Positions 8,699-18,527 of a DNA stretch of 64,000 nt are shown in pieces. Source of the DNA: JAMXLO01 sp963818775 (GTDB taxonomy: Bacteria; Pseudomonadota; Alphaproteobacteria; Acetobacterales; Acetobacteraceae). The stretch's first letter is position 1. Each line of letters begins with the position of its first letter. The translations under genes and the position numbers were made by a program. The stretch is from contig CAWFUF010000003.1 of assembly GCA_963818775.1 (NCBI GenBank), positions 1 through 64,000 of the forward strand. The letters are read 5' to 3'. Below the pieces are notes generated by a model. That model ran no database searches and was not told where the DNA came from. It saw only the letters and a program-made list of their open reading frames with translations.

Positions 8699-9457
8699 TT
8701 GGAGCTTGTTGTCGCCATTGCGGTTGCGGGTGTGGCCCTTGGCATCGCCATCGGTGCCGTCGGCATCGGCGGCGTGCTGTTGGTGCCGTTCCTGACGCTG
8801 ACCCTCGGCATCGACGTGAAGCGCGCGATCGCCGCGGCACTGCTGAGCTACGTGCCGAGTTGCGCGGTGGCGGTGACGCTCTATGCCCGGCGCGGCTCCA
8901 TCCCCTGGCGTGAGGCGGGATTGCTCTGCCTCGCGGCGCTGCCGACCGCCTATCTCGGGGCACGTGCGACGCAGGCCGCGCCGGCCGGCTTGCTGGAAGC
9001 AGCAATCGGTGTGCTGCTGCTCAGCGGCGGTGCCTATGCCCTGGTTCCGCGGCCGGACACAGCGATTGGGCAGCGCAGGCTGGCACAGGCGGCGCTGTTG
9101 GGGCTTGGTGGCGGCACTGGTTTCATCTCGGCGTTGACGGGCGCCGGCGGCGCGTTCGTGCTGCTGCCCGTTCTGCTGCTGCTCGACGTGCCGGTGCTGT
9201 CGGCGATCGGTCTCGGTCAGGCGATCGCACTGCCGATCGCCGGTCTCGCGAGCGTCGCCAACATCGCTGCGGGCATCATGGACCTGCGGCTCGCTGCCGG
9301 TCTCGCCGTGACGCTGACGCTCGGGATTGCGATCGGCACGCCGATCGCGCATGCATTGCCGCAGCGTCTTCTGCGTCGTCTGTTGGGTTCGGCCGTGGCG
9401 CTTGCCGGTCTCGCCATGCTCCTGCGTACGGCGGCCCGGCTGCTGTTGGCCGCCTGA
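8699..9457 (+). CDS. TauE/SafE family sulfite/anion exporter-like membrane protein
   Basis: The 252-residue, strongly hydrophobic product has the TauE/SafE layout: two similar halves of about four membrane helices each. The first Gly-rich motif is IGAVGIGGVLLVPFL and the second is GLGGGTGFISALTGAGGAFVLLP. The start is TTG, chosen because it lies right at the beginning of the first helix with a purine-rich stretch upstream. Family members export sulfite, sulfoacetate or other organic anions. The gene is 18 bases before a TPP-dependent enzyme in the same direction, suggesting that enzyme and exporter share a pathway; the substrate is not known. Confidence 0.85.
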   Translation: MELVVAIAVAGVALGIAIGAVGIGGVLLVPFLTLTLGIDVKRAIAAALLSYVPSCAVAVTLYARRGSIPWREAGLLCLAALPTAYLGARATQAAPAGLLEAAIGVLLLSGGAYALVPRPDTAIGQRRLAQAALLGLGGGTGFISALTGAGGAFVLLPVLLLLDVPVLSAIGLGQAIALPIAGLASVANIAAGIMDLRLAAGLAVTLTLGIAIGTPIAHALPQRLLRRLLGSAVALAGLAMLLRTAARLLLAA

Positions 9458-9475
9458 CCCGAGGGAACCGATCAC

Positions 9476-11125
9476 ATGAGCAGCTCTACCATCCGCGGCG
9501 CCGACATCGTCATGCGCACGCTGGAACGCGCGGGCCACAACACGATCTTTACGCTCTCCGGCAACCACATCATGTCGCTGTTCGATGCGGCGATCGATAC
9601 GCGGCATCGCCTGGTGCACACGCGGCATGAGGCGGCGGCGGTGCACATGGCCGATGCGTGGGGCCGGCTGACCGGCGAGGCTGGCATCGCGATGGTCACC
9701 GGTGGTCCGGGCCATGCCAACGCGGCGGCCGCGCTAATGACGGCGCTGGGGCAGGAGTTGCCGCTGGTTCTGTTGTCGGGTCATACCGAGACGACGCAAC
9801 TCGGGCGCGGAGGATTTCAGGAGCTGCGTCAGGCGGATGTGGCGGCGCCGATGGCGAAGGCATCGTGGACGGCAACGTCGGTGGTGACACTTGGCGCCGA
9901 GGTGGCGAAGGCGATCCGGATTGCGCGCTCTGGGCGGCCAGGGCCGGTGCATCTCAGCCTGCCATCCGACCTGCTCGATGCGACGGTTGCTGCGGGCGAA
10001 GTTGCGTGGCCAGAGCCTGATGCGTTCACCGCATCACCGGTTGCGCTGAGCGATGCCGCGGCAGATGCGATCCTCGGCATCATCGCGACGGCGCAGCGGC
10101 CGTTTCTGCTCGCGGGGCCGGCGATGGCGAACAAGTCCGGGCGCGATCTGCTGGTACGCATCGAGGCTGCGACGCAGATTCCCACAGCGATCATGGAAAG
10201 CCCGCGCGGCTTCAACGACGCCACACTCGGTGCCTTTGCCGATGCGATCCGCCGCGCCGATCTCATCATCCTGCTCGGCAAGGCGCTCGACTTCACGCTG
10301 CGGTTTGGCGAGGCGCCTGCGGTTGATGCGGCGTGCCGTTGGGTCGTGGTTGATCCCGAGGCGGCACTGGTCGATCGGGCAATTCGCGAAAGCGGTGATC
10401 GCGTAGCCTTCGCCTGCGTTGCCGATACGCGACCGGCCGGCGAGGCGCTGATCCGCCGAGCGGTCGGGAAGCGCGTGTCGAGTGAGACGTGGTTCGCCGA
10501 GGTGCGGGCGCTGCTGACGAACCGGCCGGCGTCGTGGGACGCGCTTGCCTCGAAGACGCCGGGCAAGCTGCATCCGATCGAAGTGTTCCGTGCGCTGAAG
10601 CCGCATGTCGTCAGGCACTCCGACACTGTGCTGATCTGCGACGGCGGCGAGTTCGCACAATGGGGGCAGAGCGTGCTGCCGGTAGTGCCGCGGCGCATGA
10701 TCAACGGCGTTGGTGGTTCAATCGGATCGTCACTGCCGATGGCCGGTGCGGCGCGCGTGGTGGAGCCTGAGGCCCCGGTGTTCGTCGTGCTGGGCGACGG
10801 CACGTTCGGCTTCCACATGGCGGAATTCGAAACCGCTGTGCGCTGCAATCTGCCGTTCGTCGCGGTGGTCGGCACCGATGCGCGCTGGAACGCCGAGTAC
10901 AACCTCCAGGTGCGCGACTACGGGCCCAACCGCACGTTCGGCTGCGAGCTTCTACCGACGCGGTATGACCTGGTGGTGGAGGCGCTCGGTGGGCACGGCG
11001 AACTGGTGCAGAGCTCCGATGAGCTGCCGGGAGCGATCGAACGTTCGCTGGCGAGCGGCAAGCCGGCGTGCATCAACGTGATGATCGAGGCTATCCCGGC
11101 GCCGCTGGTGCGCGCCGGCGCCTGA
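9476..11125 (+). CDS. Thiamine pyrophosphate-dependent enzyme, acetolactate synthase-like
   Basis: The 549-residue product has the three-domain layout of the acetolactate synthase/oxalyl-CoA decarboxylase superfamily. The N-terminal pyrimidine-binding domain carries the catalytic Glu in TRHEAAAVHMADAWGRLTG. A central domain follows, and then the C-terminal diphosphate domain with GDGTFGFHMAEFETA and a downstream Asn (RWNAEYN). The absence of a neighbouring regulatory subunit gene and of typical IlvB residues argues against branched-chain biosynthesis. A 2-hydroxyacyl lyase, decarboxylase or sulfo-compound lyase is possible, given the TauE/SafE exporter just upstream. Its end overlaps the convergent membrane gene by 35 bases. 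Confidence 0.85.
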   Translation: MSSSTIRGADIVMRTLERAGHNTIFTLSGNHIMSLFDAAIDTRHRLVHTRHEAAAVHMADAWGRLTGEAGIAMVTGGPGHANAAAALMTALGQELPLVLLSGHTETTQLGRGGFQELRQADVAAPMAKASWTATSVVTLGAEVAKAIRIARSGRPGPVHLSLPSDLLDATVAAGEVAWPEPDAFTASPVALSDAAADAILGIIATAQRPFLLAGPAMANKSGRDLLVRIEAATQIPTAIMESPRGFNDATLGAFADAIRRADLIILLGKALDFTLRFGEAPAVDAACRWVVVDPEAALVDRAIRESGDRVAFACVADTRPAGEALIRRAVGKRVSSETWFAEVRALLTNRPASWDALASKTPGKLHPIEVFRALKPHVVRHSDTVLICDGGEFAQWGQSVLPVVPRRMINGVGGSIGSSLPMAGAARVVEPEAPVFVVLGDGTFGFHMAEFETAVRCNLPFVAVVGTDARWNAEYNLQVRDYGPNRTFGCELLPTRYDLVVEALGGHGELVQSSDELPGAIERSLASGKPACINVMIEAIPAPLVRAGA

Positions 11126-11831
11126 CCCACCACAGCCAGGCTGACGCGACGATGAGCAGGGCGAACGCGATCGGCCCATGCATGGCGGCGTGGCTGGTCT
11201 GCAATTCCCAGCCGAACGCGATCAGCACGATCAGCGGCGGCCACGGCACGCGACGTGTCAGCAGCAACGCAAGTGCGGCGGCGAGCATCGCGATGAAGAT
11301 CGCCCACGAGCCGGTCAGGCTGACGACTGAACCGACGCCGCCGACCAGCGGATCGGTCCACATGGTGTTGAGCAACTGGATCACACCAGCAAGCTGCTGC
11401 GGATTGAGCTGGCCCGATGCCGCCATCGCCTCGGTGGTCATGATGGTTCGGCCGAGCCCGATGCCGCCGATCGCGTCGAGCACCGTGTAGTAGATCGCGA
11501 ACACGAGGATGGCGGCGCGGGCCAACCACGCGGCGGCGCGGGCGTAGCCGCTGTCGGTGTCCGTGACCTCGGCGAGCATCAGCCACAGGCCGACGACGAC
11601 CAGAGCCACCAGCGGCGTTTGGATCATGTGCAGCGTGAACCACCACATGGGTCCGAAATAACCCAGCGCCTGGAATTGCGCCTGATACGCTTCGGGCTGC
11701 GAGAGGAACTGATACATCCCGGGATGCGCGGTGAAACCGGCAGGATGGAACAGCTCGACCGCAATCAGCCCGAGCGGCGCCAGCAACAGGCAGACCCACC
11801 ACAGCGCCGATCGGACGGCGCTGTCGGACAT
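11091..11831 (-). CDS. Hypothetical multi-pass membrane protein
   Basis: The 246-residue product has about six hydrophobic segments (LWWVCLLLAPLGLIAVELF, LVALVVVGLWLML, AAILVFAIYYTVLD, AIFIAMLAAALALLL, PLIVLIAFGWEL, IAFALLIVASAWLWWV) and a basic C-terminal tail. No family motif is recognised. It lies 15 bases after pdxA in the same direction, so it may be co-transcribed with it. Its 3' end overlaps the convergent TPP enzyme gene. Confidence 0.75.
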   Translation of the reverse strand: MSDSAVRSALWWVCLLLAPLGLIAVELFHPAGFTAHPGMYQFLSQPEAYQAQFQALGYFGPMWWFTLHMIQTPLVALVVVGLWLMLAEVTDTDSGYARAAAWLARAAILVFAIYYTVLDAIGGIGLGRTIMTTEAMAASGQLNPQQLAGVIQLLNTMWTDPLVGGVGSVVSLTGSWAIFIAMLAAALALLLTRRVPWPPLIVLIAFGWELQTSHAAMHGPIAFALLIVASAWLWWVRRRRAPAAPG

Positions 11832-11846
11832 GGCGGCGTCTGCCGC

Positions 11847-12881
<1,035 letters not shown>

Positions 12882-12966
12882 GTCGGGACCTTCTCCTCGG
12901 GTGGCTTTCGCAATCGGGGGCTTCATAGCACACTATCCGGGCAAACACCGCCCCAGGAGGAAACGC

Positions 12967-13569
12967 ATGCTCCGCATCTATGGTTCGGCTCGCTCGCGCG
13001 GCGTCCGCACGCTCTGGGTGGCCGGGGAACTCGGCCTGCAATACGAGCATCTCGACTATGCGCCGCGGTCTCCGCAAACCCGCACGCCGGAATACCTGGC
13101 GCTGAACCCAAACGCCCGCGTCCCGACGATCGACGACGATGGATTCGTGCTGTCGGAATCAATGGCGATCAACCTCTATTTGGCGAAGAAGCATGGCAAG
13201 CTGTATCCGACCGATGCGAAGAACGAGGCGCTGACCTGGCAGTGGTGCTTCTGGGAGGTCGATCGTCTGGATCGGCAGTTGACCACCTATGCCAACAACG
13301 CCTTCGTGCTGCCAGAGGCGCAGCGCAACGCTGCCGCCGCCAAGGGAGCGTGGGACGAGATCACGGCGGCGCTCGATGTGCTGGAGATCGCGCTGGGCAA
13401 GACGCAGTGGCTTGCCGGCAGCGAATTCAGTGTCGCTGATCTGAACGTTGCCGCCGCGATGGTGCGCGCACTGGGTTTCGATATCGGCAAGTGGCCGAAG
13501 GTGCATGCGTGGCTGCACACGTGCTGGGACCGTCCTGCCGCCAAGCGCGCTTTGGCGATGCGCGAGTAG
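12967..13569 (+). CDS. Glutathione S-transferase
   Basis: The 200-residue product is of standard GST length. The thioredoxin-like N-terminal domain shows the glutathione-binding segment NPNARVPTIDDDGFVLSES, with the cis-Pro after Val and the Glu-Ser pair. An all-helical C-terminal domain follows, with the N-capping motif FSVADLNVAA. AGGAGGAAACGC precedes the ATG. It is divergent from pdxA and 16 bases before a VOC protein gene, probably co-transcribed. The substrate cannot be predicted; the class resembles bacterial beta/theta-like GSTs. Confidence 0.9.
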   Translation: MLRIYGSARSRGVRTLWVAGELGLQYEHLDYAPRSPQTRTPEYLALNPNARVPTIDDDGFVLSESMAINLYLAKKHGKLYPTDAKNEALTWQWCFWEVDRLDRQLTTYANNAFVLPEAQRNAAAAKGAWDEITAALDVLEIALGKTQWLAGSEFSVADLNVAAAMVRALGFDIGKWPKVHAWLHTCWDRPAAKRALAMRE

Positions 13570-13585
13570 CCGACAAGGTCGTCGC

Positions 13586-13936
13586 ATGATCGAAGCGCTC
13601 AGCGCTGTCACGCTGGCGACCCACGACATGGCGCGTTCGGTGGCGTTCTATGCGACACTTGGTTTTGCGTTAAAGTCCGGCGGCCCGCAGGCTGGCTTCA
13701 CCAGCTTTCGTGCAGGCAATGGCTACCTCAACCTGACGGCGGTGGGGCAGGCGCAGCGGTGGTCGGGGTGGGGACGCGCGATCTTCCATGTCGACGACGT
13801 GGATGCGTTGTATGCGCGCGTCGTGGCGGCAGGATTGTCGCCTGCGTTTTCACCACGCGACGCGGCATGGGGCGAACGCTATTTCCATATCACCGATCCG
13901 GACGGGCACGAACTCAGCTTCGCGCGGCCGTTGTGA
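13586..13936 (+). CDS. VOC (glyoxalase/bleomycin-resistance) family protein
   Basis: The 116-residue product is a single VOC unit. It opens with SAVTLATHDMARSVAFYATLGF, has a central AIFHVDDVDALYARVVAAG, and ends YFHITDPDGHELSFARPL with the Glu of the C-terminal metal position. VOC proteins bind a divalent metal and catalyse isomerisation, dioxygenation or thiol transfer, or sequester drugs. It is placed directly after the GST gene, so a detoxification role is plausible but inferred. Confidence 0.88.
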   Translation: MIEALSAVTLATHDMARSVAFYATLGFALKSGGPQAGFTSFRAGNGYLNLTAVGQAQRWSGWGRAIFHVDDVDALYARVVAAGLSPAFSPRDAAWGERYFHITDPDGHELSFARPL

Positions 13937-14281
13937 TTTGAAGCGTCAGGGCTTGCGTGCTTCTTCGTCATCGCGGGTCTTTGTTGACCGCATCATAGCG
14001 CAGACGTCGACGCCGACCTTCGTCGGCATGACAACGGGGATTCCGCTTGCGAGATCGTCACGGCTCCGTCTCATTGCGCCAGGACATGAGACAGCATCCC
14101 TTGGTGTGATACCGGCCCATCAGTCGGCGGCGGCGGTTTGGCGTTCGAGGTGGTCGAGCGCGCGCCGCTGCCATGGCTACTTCGTCGCGGAACAGCGCGA
14201 GCCTGGGGCGGTGCCGGAGGGAGATGCAGATTAGCAAAAGTTGATGTCAATGGTCATGTATACTAACAGGGAGGAAGCACC
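13937..14281. other. Intergenic region with a dispersed hairpin repeat
   Basis: No gene is supported in these 345 bases. It contains one copy of the ATGAC-ended hairpin element at 14001-14040. The end of the region holds the promoter and GGGAGGAAGC ribosome binding site of the aldose epimerase gene. Confidence 0.55.
14001..14040 (+). repeat. Hairpin repeat of the AAGACGTGGATG-ATGAC family, copy 1 (diverged)
   Basis: It reads CAGACGTCGACGCCGACC then TTCGTCGGCATGAC. GCCGAC and GTCGGC form a stem around CCTTC-like bases. Related copies occur at 17714-17748, 39463-39500 and 53957-54001. Confidence 0.5.
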
Positions 14282-15493
14282 ATGGCAGCGCTCAGGAGTG
14301 GGGGGTATTTTCCCCTCGATGGCAAACTCGGCGGACGTGCGGCATTCGCCATCGCGATCGCCGCGGCATTGGGGGCTGCGATGACGGGTCAAACGGCCAA
14401 CGCCGCTGCGGCGGTCGATCAGGCGGCGTATGGCACCACACAAGGCGGGCAGGCGGTGGAGATCTTCACTCTGACCAACGATCACGGCTTGCGCGTCCGT
14501 CTCCTGAGCTATGGCGGCGTGATCACCGAGATCGCTGTGCCTGACCGGACGGGGCGGATCGACAACGTTGTCCTCGGCCTGAGGACGTTGCACGAATACG
14601 AGACGCTCAGTGCGCATTACGGCGCGATCACTGGCCGTTACGCCAATCGTATCGGCGGAGCGCAGTTCACGCTCAACGGGCAGACCTACCATCTGATTGC
14701 CAACAATGGCGCCAACACGCTGCATGGCGGTCCCAACGCGCTCGACAAGCAGGTCTGGACGGTGTCGTCCTCGCGCGTGGCGGATGGCGTAGCCGCGACG
14801 CTCAGCTATGTCAGCAAGGACGGTGATCAGAACTTTCCGGGCACGCTGACCACCCACGTGACCTACACGCTGACCAACGACAATGCGCTGCGGATCGACT
14901 ATCTGGCCAGCACTGACAAGGACACGGTGATCAACTTCACCAACCATTCCTATTTCAATCTGGCGGGCAACGGCTCGGGTTCGGTTGCGGATCAGATGCT
15001 GCTGGTGAACGCCGATCGCTACACGCCCGCCGGGCCTGATCAGATCCCGACTGGAGAACTGGCGCCTGTCGAAGGCACGCCGCTGGATTTCCGGCAGATG
15101 ATGCCGATCGGCGCCAGGCTGCACAGCGCGTTCCAGCAGCTGGTTTACGCGCATGGCTACGACCACAACTTTGTGCTGAACCAGCGTCCCGGGGAGAGCA
15201 TGACTTTTGCCGCGCGCGGCTATGATCCGCGCAGTGGCCGGGTGATCGACTGTTTCACGACCGAGCCGGCGGTGCAGGTCTATACCAGCAACGGTCTGAA
15301 TGGTTCCGTGGTTGGCTCATCGGGCACGACGTATCGCCAGACCGAGGCGTTCACGCTGGAGACGCAGCATTTCCCCGATAGTCCGAACAAGCCGAATTTT
15401 CCATCGACGGAGTTGAGGCCGGGGCAGGATTTCCATTCGACGACGGTATACCGCTTCGCGACGGATGCGCCTTTGCCGCCGCTGCCGCGCTGA
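14282..15493 (+). CDS. Exported aldose 1-epimerase (galactose mutarotase)
   Basis: The 403-residue product interconverts alpha and beta anomers of aldoses. A signal peptide is visible after a basic start (GRAAFAIAIAAALGAAMTG, then ANAAAA), so it acts in the periplasm. Family motifs are GRYANRIGGAQFTL, NGANTLHGG, the catalytic His in NFTNHSYFNL, and the catalytic Glu in TTEPAVQVYTSN. GGGAGG precedes the ATG. It is followed by ilvD 60 bases later in the same direction with no obvious shared role. Confidence 0.93.
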   Translation: MAALRSGGYFPLDGKLGGRAAFAIAIAAALGAAMTGQTANAAAAVDQAAYGTTQGGQAVEIFTLTNDHGLRVRLLSYGGVITEIAVPDRTGRIDNVVLGLRTLHEYETLSAHYGAITGRYANRIGGAQFTLNGQTYHLIANNGANTLHGGPNALDKQVWTVSSSRVADGVAATLSYVSKDGDQNFPGTLTTHVTYTLTNDNALRIDYLASTDKDTVINFTNHSYFNLAGNGSGSVADQMLLVNADRYTPAGPDQIPTGELAPVEGTPLDFRQMMPIGARLHSAFQQLVYAHGYDHNFVLNQRPGESMTFAARGYDPRSGRVIDCFTTEPAVQVYTSNGLNGSVVGSSGTTYRQTEAFTLETQHFPDSPNKPNFPSTELRPGQDFHSTTVYRFATDAPLPPLPR

Positions 15494-15553
15494 TTTGGCC
15501 TCCGCCGCACCTCCGCTATAACCACCCGGCCTCGACCACGAAAGGACCGAACG

Positions 15554-17290
15554 ATGCTGACCAGGCGCTGGGACAAGTCGCGCATGCCGTCGCGCCACGT
15601 GACGGTGGGACCCGGCCGCGCTCCGCATCGCAGCTACTACTACGCGATGGGGTTGACCGAGGAGGAGATCGACCAGCCCTTCGTCGGGGTCGCAACCTGC
15701 TGGAACGAGGCCGCGCCGTGCAACATCGCGCTGTCGCGCCAGGCGCAATCGGTGAAGAAGGGTGTGAACGAGGCTGGCGGCACGCCGCGCGAATTCACCA
15801 CCATCACGGTGACCGACGGCATCGCCATGGGGCATCAGGGGATGAAGTCCTCGCTGGTGTCGCGCGATCTGATCGCCGACAGCGTGGAACTGACGATGCG
15901 CGGGCATTGCTACGACGCGCTGGTCGGGCTGGCGGGCTGCGACAAGTCGCTGCCCGGCATGATGATGGCGATGCTGCGGCTCAATGTGCCGAGTGTGTTC
16001 ATGTATGGCGGATCGATCCTACCTGGCAGGTTCCATGATCGCGACGTGACCGTGGTGGACGTATTCGAGGCGGTGGGACAGCACTCGGCCGGCAAGATGT
16101 CAGACGAGGAGCTGCATGAGCTGGAATGCGTCGCGTGTCCGTCGGCCGGTGCGTGCGGCGGCCAGTTCACCGCGAACACCATGGCGATGGTGAGCGAGGC
16201 GATCGGCCTCGCATTGCCGGGCTCCGCCGGGGCGCCGGCGCCCTATGAGGATCGCGATCGTTGGGCGGTGGAGTCCGGCCGCGCGGTGATGGCATTGCTC
16301 GATAGCCGGTTGCGTCCGCGCGACATCGTCACGCGTGAGGCGCTGGAGAATGCCGCCGTGGTGGTGGGTGCCACCGGCGGGTCCACCAATGCGGGGCTGC
16401 ATCTGCCGGCGATGGCGCATGAGGCGGGCATCCGCTTCACCATGGATGACGTGGTGGAGATCATGCGGCGCACGCCGTACATCGCCGATCTGAAGCCCGG
16501 CGGAAAATACGTCGCGTTCGACGTGCATCGGATCGGTGGCATTCCGGTGGTGCTGAAGGCGCTGCTCGATGGCGGGCTGCTGCATGGCGACTGCGTGACG
16601 GTCACCGGCAAGACCATGGCGGAGAACCTGAAGGATGTGGTGTTTCCGGTTGACCAGGACGTGGTCTATCCGGTGTCGCGAGCGATCTCTCCGACCGGCG
16701 GCGTGGTCGGACTGCGCGGCAACCTGGCGCCGGACGGTGCGATCGTGAAGGTCGCCGGGATGGAGCGGGATCAGTTGCGCTTCGAGGGCACGGCCCTGTG
16801 CTTCGACTCAGAGGAAGAGGCTTTCGAGGCGGTGCGATTGCGCGCCTACAAACCGGGTGATGTCATCGTTGTCCGCTATGAAGGCCCGAAGGGCGGTCCC
16901 GGGATGCGCGAGATGCTGTCGACCACGGCGGCGATCTATGGGCAGAGCGAGACCAAAGGCAAGGACGTGGCGCTGATCACCGACGGGCGCTTCTCTGGCG
17001 CGACGCGCGGCTTCTGCGTCGGTCATGTCGGGCCGGAGGCGGCGGTCGGCGGACCGATCGCGCTGCTGCGCAATGGCGACCAAATCGTCATCGACGCCGA
17101 GAAGGGCAGCATCGACGTGTTGTTGTCAGATGCCGAGCTCGCCGCACGGCGCGCCGCCTGGCAGCCGCGCAAGACCGACTACAATGCTGGCGCGATCTGG
17201 AAATACACGCAACTGGTGGGTCCGGCTCATCTCGGCGCGGTGACGCATCCGGGTGCCTCGGCGGAGACGCACTGCTACGCGGACATCTGA
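15554..17290 (+). CDS. ilvD: Dihydroxy-acid dehydratase
   Basis: IlvD dehydrates 2,3-dihydroxy-isovalerate and its methylvalerate homologue in branched-chain amino acid synthesis. The 578-residue length is normal. Cluster-binding cysteines are visible in GVATCWNEAAPCN, GLAGCDKSLPGM and the signature CPSAGACGGQFTANTM. The C-terminal signature is visible as ALITDGRFSGATRGFCVGHVGPEA. This is the IlvD/Edd family, and sugar-acid dehydratases are close relatives; the adjacent exported aldose epimerase makes a sugar-acid role a minor alternative. Confidence 0.92.
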   Translation: MLTRRWDKSRMPSRHVTVGPGRAPHRSYYYAMGLTEEEIDQPFVGVATCWNEAAPCNIALSRQAQSVKKGVNEAGGTPREFTTITVTDGIAMGHQGMKSSLVSRDLIADSVELTMRGHCYDALVGLAGCDKSLPGMMMAMLRLNVPSVFMYGGSILPGRFHDRDVTVVDVFEAVGQHSAGKMSDEELHELECVACPSAGACGGQFTANTMAMVSEAIGLALPGSAGAPAPYEDRDRWAVESGRAVMALLDSRLRPRDIVTREALENAAVVVGATGGSTNAGLHLPAMAHEAGIRFTMDDVVEIMRRTPYIADLKPGGKYVAFDVHRIGGIPVVLKALLDGGLLHGDCVTVTGKTMAENLKDVVFPVDQDVVYPVSRAISPTGGVVGLRGNLAPDGAIVKVAGMERDQLRFEGTALCFDSEEEAFEAVRLRAYKPGDVIVVRYEGPKGGPGMREMLSTTAAIYGQSETKGKDVALITDGRFSGATRGFCVGHVGPEAAVGGPIALLRNGDQIVIDAEKGSIDVLLSDAELAARRAAWQPRKTDYNAGAIWKYTQLVGPAHLGAVTHPGASAETHCYADI

Positions 17291-17386
17291 TCGGGGCAGG
17301 CGTGCTGGCGTTGTAACGGTTCGGAACCGCGCGTTACCGCGAAGTGGGTTAATGACGGCGACCGTCGTTGTGGGAGAGTTTGCTTG

Positions 17387-17683
17387 ATGAAGCGAACGAT
17401 TATAGCTGGCATGATCATTGTTCTGACGGCGTTCGGCATAGGCAGCGCCGTTGCGCAGCCGCCGGTTCCTTATGGGCCCGTGCCACCGCCGCGTTACGAG
17501 CCGCTGCCGGCGCCACGCCGCGGCTACTATTGGGAGCCGGGACACTGGCATTGGAACGGCTATCGCTACGTCTGGATTAACGGTCGTTATGTGGGTGGTC
17601 CGCCCCGACCCGGTGCATATATCCCGGGTCATTGGCAGTGGAACGGCGTCCGCTACATATGGATCCCGGCGCATTGGGGGTGA
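17387..17683 (+). CDS. Exported YXWGXW-type repeat protein
   Basis: The 98-residue product has a signal peptide (RTIIAGMIIVLTAFGIGSAVAQ) and a Pro-rich linker. Two aromatic repeats follow: WEPGHWHWNGYRYVWINGRY, and IPGHWQWNGVRYIWIPAHW. This is the YXWGXW/GHW-W repeat family of small periplasmic proteins of unknown function in Alphaproteobacteria. The ATG at 17387 is preferred over the TTG just before it, with GGGAGAG upstream. Confidence 0.85.
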   Translation: MKRTIIAGMIIVLTAFGIGSAVAQPPVPYGPVPPPRYEPLPAPRRGYYWEPGHWHWNGYRYVWINGRYVGGPPRPGAYIPGHWQWNGVRYIWIPAHWG

Positions 17684-17713
17684 GGCCCGCGGAGCGCGAC
17701 TTTGCTGGGCACA

Positions 17714-17748
17714 AGGAAGACGTGGATGCTGACCTTCGTCGGCATGAC
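17714..17748 (+). repeat. Hairpin repeat of the AAGACGTGGATG-ATGAC family, copy 2
   Basis: It reads AGGAAGACGTGGATGCTGAC, then CTTCGTCGGCATGACG. It sits between the convergent YXWGXW and xth genes. This is the copy closest to the apparent consensus. Confidence 0.55.
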
Positions 17749-17756
17749 GCACTGGG

Positions 17757-18527
17757 TCAGTGCAGTTCGACCACCACGGGGACGTGGTCTGATGGCTGCG
17801 GCTGCGCGCGTTCCTCGCGGTCGGGGGCGGCGGCGACCAGGCGTTCGGCGAGCGTGGGTGACAGTAGCGCGTGGTCGATTCGCAGGCCGCTGTCGCGCTG
17901 CCAGGCGCCCGCCTGGTAGTCCCAGAACGTGTAGACAGCACCGTGTGGATGAACCGCACGCACCGCATCGGTCAGGCCGTCCCAGAGCAGGCGGCGGAAG
18001 CGGGCGCGCGTCTCCGGCCGTACCAGCGCATCGGCGGGCGACAGGGCTCCGGGCGCACGATCGTCATCGGTCGGGCAGACATTGAAGTCGCCGGCGATCA
18101 GGCAAGGGGTATCGGCCTCCAGCAGCTCCTCGGCGCGTTCGGCGAGGCGGTCGAGCCAGGCCAGCTTGTAGGCGAAGCCCGCCTCGCCACCCGAGTTACC
18201 GTTGGGCAGGTAGATGCCGATAATGGTGACGCCGTCCGCCTCGATCTCGATGTAGCGCGACTGTGCGTCGTCCGCCGGCAGGCCGGGCAGGGCACGATGC
18301 GTCACGCTGAACGGGACACGGGAGAGCACCGCAACGCCGTTATAGGCCTTCTGCCCCACCGCCTCTGACTTGTAACCAAGGCCGTGGTAGGTCAGCGCCG
18401 GAAACGCCGCGGCCTCGCACTTGATCTCCTGCAGCAGCAGGACGTCAGGCTGACATTGTTCCAGCCAGCGCGCGACGTGCTTCTCGCGCTGGCGGATCGA
18501 GTTGACGTTCCAGGTGGCGACCTTCAC
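17757..18527 (-). CDS. xth: Exodeoxyribonuclease III
   Basis: The 256-residue product is an exonuclease III family AP endonuclease of DNA base-excision repair. Motifs in order are VATWNVNSIRQRE, LLLQEIKCE (catalytic Glu), GIYLPNGN, the Asp-Asn site IAGDFNVCPTDDD, FWDYQAGAWQRDSGLRIDH and the final PSDHVPVVVEL with the active His. The start is GTG: the conserved VKVATWNVNS begins exactly there, and it overlaps the TGA of the upstream gene (GTGA). It is co-transcribed with erpA. Confidence 0.95.
   Translation of the reverse strand: MKVATWNVNSIRQREKHVARWLEQCQPDVLLLQEIKCEAAAFPALTYHGLGYKSEAVGQKAYNGVAVLSRVPFSVTHRALPGLPADDAQSRYIEIEADGVTIIGIYLPNGNSGGEAGFAYKLAWLDRLAERAEELLEADTPCLIAGDFNVCPTDDDRAPGALSPADALVRPETRARFRRLLWDGLTDAVRAVHPHGAVYTFWDYQAGAWQRDSGLRIDHALLSPTLAERLVAAAPDREERAQPQPSDHVPVVVELH

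Noticed and set aside
8645..9715. A 356-codon leftward open frame across the TauE and TPP enzyme genes
   Set aside because: Its translation is Arg/Gln/His-rich and motif-free, while the plus strand encodes membrane helices and TPP motifs.
9476..11125. Calling the TPP enzyme IlvB (acetolactate synthase large subunit) because ilvD is nearby
   Set aside because: No small regulatory subunit gene is adjacent, and the protein does not show clear IlvB-specific residues; ilvD is 4 kb away behind unrelated genes.
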